64,000 nucleotides of DNA. It comes from Mytilus edulis (lineage: Eukaryota > Mollusca > Bivalvia > Mytilida > Mytilidae). Below are positions 58,270 to 64,000 of this stretch, in pieces. The stretch covers positions 48,195,838 to 48,259,837 of the forward strand of contig NC_092345.1 of assembly GCF_963676685.1 (NCBI RefSeq), read 5' to 3'. The notes beneath the pieces are model-generated. The model did no database searches. It was given only the letters and a program-made list of their open reading frames with translations, and was not told where the DNA came from. A program made the position numbers and the translations under genes. Within the stretch, counting starts at the first letter, position 1. Every line of letters begins with the position of its first letter.

Positions 58270-61200
58270 ATGTTTAGTAAATATGCACCCAGGCTGAGAT
58301 GTAGATGTAACTCACTAAACAAATCTGTATCTATAAGATGCTTGAGTGACAAAGGTTCTGATCCAAATGATCCAGAGAAAGAAAACAAAGTGGTGGCTGA
58401 GAAAGAGTATAAAACACCTGCTGCTGGTACCTACCATTCCCCATGGATTATTTTAAAAGAAGAGGTGAAGAGCATAACTGGAGCTTTTACTACAGGTCGT
58501 GTGACTCAAGCAAGGAACGTAGTTCCTAGAGAAGCAGATATATTGATCATAGGGGGAGGACTGGTTGGAAATTCAGTGGCTTACTGGTTAAAGAAAAGAA
58601 ATCCTAAAGGTGTCAATGTTACAATAGTGGAAAGAGATTATGGTGTAAGTGAAAGCTAATTTTTACTTTAGCTATACATGCTATAGGCAAAAAAAAAGTA
58701 GAAGTTATTTAAATTTATTTTCTTCCACCTGGTAACTATATATGTGAAATGATTGTACTCTTAAAATATTTCAGATAGACAATCATGACTATTAGTACGT
58801 GTACATGATATAGGGCGACATTCACAACTCTTGATAATGCTAAAGCCAAAAATATTCTTAAAATGCGTTAGGGTACAGGTAGGTATGCAAATTTAGGGTA
58901 AACCATTGTAAACAGGGTTAGCTTAACAGGGAACACAAAAAATGCAACTTCACTTTGTCTTATAAATAAAATGGGACAATCCAAAATGAGACAATAAATT
59001 AAGTTTGATATAAAAGATATAATCAAGTTCAACAAATTATGTTCATTTGTAAATAATCATGATACATGTTCATATGTTATTGCCTTAGTTTTCGCAAAAT
59101 TTTTAACCAGAATTATAGAATTATAAATCTTTTATAATAGCTTCAACATTTTAGAAATGAAATATAAAATTCAATGTTCTGTTCCTTATTTTTCAGTACA
59201 CAAGAGCTTCAAGTATGTTGTCAGCAGGGGGAATACGTCACCAATTTAGTCTTCGAGAAAATATTGAGATGTCTATGTTCACGACAGATTTCATAAGAAA
59301 CATCAGGGAACATCTTAGTGTATTAGGTAAAAAATTAAGTTCATTAGACTGGTGTTGATGAACATCAGGGAACATCTTTGTAAAAAATAAGTTCATTGTA
59401 CTGAAATTGGTTATTATTATGGAACATCGCATTTTATAATTCAACATTATATATGATTCTTGCACTAAAATTGATGAACATCAGGTCACACCTCAGTGTA
59501 TTCATGGTATTTGGTAAAATGTAAGGTTATTTCCCTTTGCCACATGAATGACACAAAGAAGGGGGCATTAAGTGTTACTGGAGTCAGGCCGTCTGTCCAT
59601 TCTTTCATCTGTCTGTCCCAAAATAAGTCTCTTTAACCTTATACACAATGCTTATGACCATAAAACACAGATCAGGTTCGAATTTGGTAAGCTTCACTTT
59701 TACAGTTCTCTGGTTATGTCCCTTTTTTACATGTTTTACGTTTTATGCAAAAGTGGGCAACGTCTGTGTCCCATGGACAGATTCTCCATTTATTTAATCT
59801 TGTAACACAATTACATCAATCAAAAAGATTTAATATGAAGTTAATCTTAAAACTCACCAACTGACATTTAAATGATATTTGTAATTTACACCTTAATCAT
59901 GTTATTTTCATTTAATAATTCATGTTGGAGTTATGGAACTTTTACCAATATTTTTCTAGTAAAGCACAATAATAGTGTAGACTCTATTCAGTGAAACTAT
60001 TGACAGAAGCCTTCAGGGGCGGATCCAGCCATTTTCAAAAGAGGGAGGGGGGGGGGGGGGGGGGGGGGGTTCCAACTACATGTCCCAATCAATTCAAATG
60101 CATTGATTGCCCAAAAAAAAGGGGGGTTCCAACTCCTTTTGCAACACAATGACACTTTGCATTGTGAAAGCAGCTATAAATCTTTTTGCAAGAAATCTTT
60201 CATATTTGGTAAGATTGTTTGCCATTATGCGTAGTTGACTTTACTGTTTACTTTTAAACAATTGCCTAGGTTGAATGTTCAAGTTTGAGATTAGATTAGT
60301 TTAGGGCGCAGTGGCGGATCCAGCACTTTTCCTTAGGGAGGGGGGGGTTGCTGACTGACCTAAGGGGGGGGGGGGGGGGGCGCTCCAGTCATGCTTTTGC
60401 ATAGTTTCATTAAAAAATTTATGACAAGGGAACCACTTATAAGTAAATGATATTTGATATGCAGTTGTATTAGCATTGACAATGATTGACATATCTTGTT
60501 TACAGGGAAGTTATTTGTACAGGTCTGTACCTTCAGTCATAGTTCATTGACTTTATTAGTTTGATATCTTACAGTCATGACAGTACTGTATGCTAAACAT
60601 GCTTTTAGTATTGCTATTTTGATTTCAACATTTACATTTTATTATCAAAATTGCTAAAACTCAAATGCAAGACATGTCAATTGCAATGTGCAAATTATTT
60701 ATTTATAAAAATGTTAGCAGTACATACACCTTTTTTTTCTTATTTACCATGTTTACTGAAAGCTAAATAGACTAAAAAATATGCTGTTTTATTTTGTTTT
60801 AATACTTATATGACTTACTTTAAAGTGTTATGTAGATATATAATTTCACAATCCACAATCTTGCCAAAAAATATAAATTTGGGATAATATTTCTTACTAC
60901 ATGTACTAGTCTTTACTGGTGTTCTTATTAGGTTAACACATGTACATGTATTCAAGTGTAATCATCAATATAAAAAAGAGGATGTGGTATGATTGCCAAT
61001 GAGACAAATCTCTACAAGAGACCAATTGATACAGAAATAACTAACTATAGGTCACCGTACAGCCTTCAACAATGAGCAAAGCACATACCACATAGTCAGC
61101 TTTAAAAGGCCCTGAAATGACATATCTGAAACAATTCAAATGAGAAAACTAACGGCCTTATTTATGGAGTTTATTTGTTATCTGTTCTAGATCATGAACC

Positions 61201-63679
61201 TTCTGATGTCCACTTTAATCATCAAGTTTATTTGTTCATGGCTTTTGTTATCTGTTTTAAATCATGAACCTCCTGCTGTCTAGTTTAATCATCAAATTCA
61301 TTTGTTCATACATTTTGTTATCTGTTCTAGACCATGAACCTCCTGATGTCCAGTTTAATCATCAAGTTTATTTGTTCATGGCTTTTGTTATCTGTTTTAA
61401 ATCATGAACCTCCTGCTGTCTAGTTTAATCATCAAATTCATGTGTTCATACATTTGGTTATCTGTTCTAGACCATGATCCTCCTGATGTCCAGTTTAATC
61501 ATCAAATTCATATGTTCATATATTTTGTTATCTGTTCTAGACCATGAACCTCCTGCTGTCCAGTTTAATCATCAAATTCATGTGTTCATACATTTTGTTA
61601 TCTGTTCTAGACCATGATCCTCCTGATGTCCAGTTTAATCATCAAATTCATTTGTTCATACATTTTGTTATCTGTTCTAGACCATGAACCTCCTGCTGTC
61701 CAGTTTAATCATCAAATTCATGTGTTCATACATTTTGTTATCTGTTCTAGACCAAGATCCTAATGTCCAGTTTAATCATCAAATTCATGTGTTCATACAT
61801 TTTGTTATCTGTTCTAGACCATGAACCTCCTGATGTCCATTTTAATCATCAAATTCATTTGTTCATACATTTTGTTATATGTTCTAGACCATGATCCTCC
61901 TGATGTCCAGTTCAATCACCAGGGTTATATGTTCCTAGCTAATAAAGAACAAGCAGAAAATCTGGAAACATGTGTTAAATTTCAGAGGTAATTTTAATAA
62001 ATAATAAAACCTTATCATGTTTATAGGTCTCAAAACTGATACTTATGGTTCATTTGTACTTCAGGTGTAAAACCACAATTTTGGGGCTCAATCAGAAAAT
62101 CTAAATGACTGATGATCATTGTAGAACACTTTTTGACTGATAATTTTGAATAATAAAAAAAAACATCATGAGAATTACTGATTGAGTAATAAGTATAAAA
62201 TAGAGAATGGAAATGGGGAATGTTTTAAAGAGTCATCAACCTGACCAAAGAGCAGAAAAACGGCCAACAATGGGTCTCCAACACAGCAAGAAAATCAGCA
62301 CCCAGAGTCAGGCTTCAGCTGACCCCTAAATAAGTAGTAGTTCTGTGAAAATGGATGTCACACTAAACTCTAAAGCATATTTATAATGAGCTTAGATTAA
62401 AAATAATACAAGACTAACAAAGAATATAGAATTTTGTTCATTCAAACATCTTTTATAAGTAGAGATGCATATTTCTTGTTTTCTTACAGAGAACTAGGTG
62501 CCAAAATAGAATTATTGTCAAGAGAGAAAATATCACAAAAATTTCCCTGGGTTAACTTAGAGGGTATAGAAATGGCATCATATGGTATGTATTATTTATT
62601 TTTATTGTAAATAAAAAATATTTCGTCATCCTGTCCATTTTGAAATTATTATGCTGACTAAAATTGTGATGATAATAAAGGTTTGAAAAATTGTTCGTCT
62701 TATTAAGCATGTTAAGCGTTTGAAAACAAAGTTCAAACCTATGATGATCTAAGACCACAGTTATTTCGTAGTGCATAATAAAGGTTTGAATTATTATGTT
62801 TACTGCTGACTAAAATTTGACAATAAATGAAAATTAAAAAAATTAGACAATGAATGAAAATTAAAAAAATCCCACTTTTTCAATAATATTTTTACAGTGT
62901 GTTGTACATGTACTAGTACTTTTTGGACAAATTCTATCAAAATTATAGAAAAGACCATCAGCTCTAACTCAATATGGACAATTTTATGATAAGGGGGTCT
63001 TGAAATCTTTTGACAGCTTCCGAAGTGCTTATTTGTAACCATTTTCAGCTGGACCAAATCACTACTTTACTTTAAAAAAAAAATAACAGTATAATTTCAC
63101 CCCCTACTTGCTATTTCAAGCATAAAACGTGGAGAAATAAATTTGGAAGGGGTATAAAAAGAATTGGCAAGTAACACACTGTCCACACTAGGGACTATAT
63201 AAATTTGTGTTCAAGAAAATCAAGGGACGATAACTGTGGTCTCAGACCTGATTGTGTTGGACAAAAAAAACACAATTTTTATATGTGTGCACGCAAAACA
63301 AGTTTCTTGGTAGAGGATCTAAATACAGCACAATTTTTTTTCTCCAAAATTCAAAAAGTATATCTTAACCAAAAAACAAATCTGACTAGCTGGTCAAACA
63401 ACAGATGTTCTGAAACACTGCTGACTGCCATGACAATTGCAAATAAACAGATCACCTAATGTAACAAAATAGATCTAAATCATACATACTTTAACATTTT
63501 TAGGAACACAGGGAGAAGGTTGGTTTGATCCATGGCTGCTATTGAAAGCATTCAGACAGAATAATGTCAATAATGAGGTTACCTATGTGAAAGGGGAAGT
63601 AGTTGGCTTCCAACAGACTAGTAACCCTGGCAGCCATGTTGGATCTGAAACTGATTTCCAAACTCTCAATAATATTGAT
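58270..63679 (+). CDS. FOXRED1: FAD-dependent oxidoreductase FOXRED1, first five coding exons (3' end outside window)
   Basis: Coding exons are 58270-58644, 59197-59326, 61888-61987, 62490-62584 and 63504-63679. All have GT/AG borders and consistent phases, giving 292 codons; the human protein is a little under 500 residues, so about 40% is missing to the right. Exon 1 probably begins at 58249 (acceptor TTATTTTAG). Residues 1-26 are Arg-rich without acids (MFSKYAPRLRCRCNSLNKSV), a likely mitochondrial targeting peptide. ADILIIGGGLVGNSVAYWLK (89-108) is the FAD-binding GxGxxG fold with E121 at the strand end. YTRASSMLSAGGIRHQFSL, SREKISQKFPWVN and GTQGEGWFDPWLLL match the DAO-type fold. FOXRED1 assists complex I assembly in mitochondria. 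Intron 2 carries duplicated pieces of both its splice borders. Confidence 0.92.
59299..59520 (+). repeat. Exon 2 end and donor repeated twice into intron 2
   Basis: 'AACATCAGGGAACATCTT' in exon 2 (59299) recurs at 59361 and, diverged, at 59477. Each copy is followed by a GTAAAA donor-like site (TTTGTAAAAAATAAG, TTTGGTAAAATGTAAG) and, for the first two, AAGTTCATT. Confidence 0.75.
60014..60140 (+). mobile_element. Family A element, 3' end lost, in FOXRED1 intron 2
   Basis: GGGGCGGATCCAGCCATTTT, a 25-base G tract, TTCCAACTACATGTCCC, CATTGATTGCCCAAAAAAAA and GGGGGGTTCCAACTCC appear in family order. The right terminus (GGATCCGCC) is missing. Confidence 0.65.
60300..60440 (-). mobile_element. Family B element in FOXRED1 intron 2
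   Basis: CAGTGGCGGATCCAGCACTT at the left, then CTGACTGACCTAAG and GCGCTCCAGTCATGC, are the reverse of family B at 43085-43254. Confidence 0.6.
60975..61165 (+). repeat. Dispersed repeat, 'GATGTGGTATGATTGCC' family, best copy
   Basis: It runs from GAGGATGTGGTATGATTGCC through CTATAGGTCACCGTACAGCC, TTCAACAATGAGCAAAGC and GTCAGCTTTAAAAGGCCC to GAGAAAACTAACGGCC. Other copies: 10001-10105 (minus) and 32508 (partial). It abuts the splice-site array. Confidence 0.65.
61169..61887 (+). repeat. 70-bp tandem array of the exon 3 splice acceptor and exon start
   Basis: Ten units carry 'TATCTGTTCTAG' (or TTTTAA in two) followed by ACCATGA.CCTCCTGATGTC and CAGTTTAATCATCAA, at 61191, 61261, 61331, 61401, 61471, 61541, 61611, 61681, 61751 and 61818. 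The real exon 3 starts at 61888 with the same bases. Spacing is 70 bp except 67 at one unit. About 45 bases of each unit are exon copy and 23 are the pyrimidine tract and AG. A 140-bp higher order is visible in the first units (CTGCTGTCTAG variants at 61261 and 61401). Confidence 0.92.
62200..62335 (+). repeat. Dispersed repeat, 'AAATGGGGAATGTGTCAAAG' family, in intron 3
   Basis: It runs from AGAATGGAAATGGGGAATGT through CAACCTGACCAAAGAGCAGA and CAACAATGGGTCTCCAACAC to CAGGCTTCAGCTGACCCCTA. A minus-strand fragment lies at 26600-26660. Confidence 0.6.
62880..63205 (+). repeat. Dispersed ~330-bp repeat, plus copy, in intron 4
   Basis: It has ACAGTGTGTTGTACATGTAC, ATCAGCTCTAACTCAATATG, CAGCTGGACCAAATCACTAC, TATAATTTCACCCCCTACTT and CACTGTCCACACTAGGGACT, in the same order as 38800-39150 (minus). 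Confidence 0.65.
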
Positions 63680-64000
63680 GTAGGTATTTAACAAATAATA
63701 TCATCTTGAACATACATAAAATATTTGCCACTGGACTTTACGCAACCAACAATCCATCAATATATCTTTGATAAAGGCAAACACTAGAAAAAACTGTTTC
63801 ATTTATAAGTCAAAGAATAGTAGTTACCATGGTGATAAAATTCAAGTTGAACGTACATTATGACATATTTGACATATGTGAAATGAAAAGGAACAAAATA
63901 TGTAAGAAAGTAGAGGATATTGTATGGATGTTGTTTAGAAATCAAAATTTTCATGAACTATTAGAAAAGAGCCAATGTGTCAAAAGAAACATTCTTCTGT

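Noticed and set aside
63205..63459. 84-codon frame in FOXRED1 intron 4
   Set aside because: It lies between exons 4 and 5, follows a dispersed repeat, has no domain and is not bounded by splice sites in phase with FOXRED1.

Overview
This is AT-rich eukaryotic DNA with the standard code, spliced genes with GT/AG introns, long introns and very dense short repeats. The tRNA-derived SINEs with AATC-type tails, the CAGTGGCGGATCCA-ended elements and the truncated LINEs look like bivalve mollusc sequence, most likely a mussel of the Mytilus kind. That assignment rests on recalled repeat families, not on a search.

Four coding units are well supported. (1) 3129-4434 (+) holds the last two exons of an unrecognised small protein. 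(2) 18873-25516 (-) is a six-exon gene whose phases join perfectly into a 372-residue protein; I have no name for it, but it looks like a real, expressed type of gene. (3) 35535-38468 (-) is an uninterrupted 977-codon tnp2/EnSpm (CACTA)-type transposase with its key acidic residues present. A 21-bp tandem repeat lies just upstream of it. (4) 58270-63679 (+) is the 5' five exons of FOXRED1, a mitochondrial FAD-dependent oxidoreductase needed for complex I; it runs off the right edge. A weaker candidate is a single terminal exon at 13007-13180 (-).

Region by region: 1-5 kb is the end of gene 1. 6.8-10 kb is a repeat nest with an AT-rich 75-bp satellite-like array. 11-18 kb has a diverged triplication, SINEs, a possible LTR and a LINE tail. 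18.8-25.5 kb is gene 2, with repeats in its introns, including a 20-bp palindromic array. 28.9-33.1 kb is a large foldback element built from arrays of the palindrome TTTGCGTTATAACGCAAA, inserted in a LINE 3' tail; an uninterrupted copy of that tail lies 3 kb away. 31-33 kb adds a TIR element and a SINE. 35.5-38.7 kb is the transposase. 39-57 kb is almost purely repeats: SINEs, foldbacks, a 79-bp array, LINE fragments and a broken FLYWCH finger. 57-64 kb is FOXRED1.

The most unusual features are these. In FOXRED1 intron 2, the 3' splice site plus the start of exon 3 is repeated ten times in a 70-bp array, and the end of exon 2 with its donor is echoed twice. There is also the composite palindromic foldback, the palindromic array in gene 2, and two AT-rich tandem arrays that share a terminal motif. 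Apart from FOXRED1, I see no pathway or operon-like relation between the genes.
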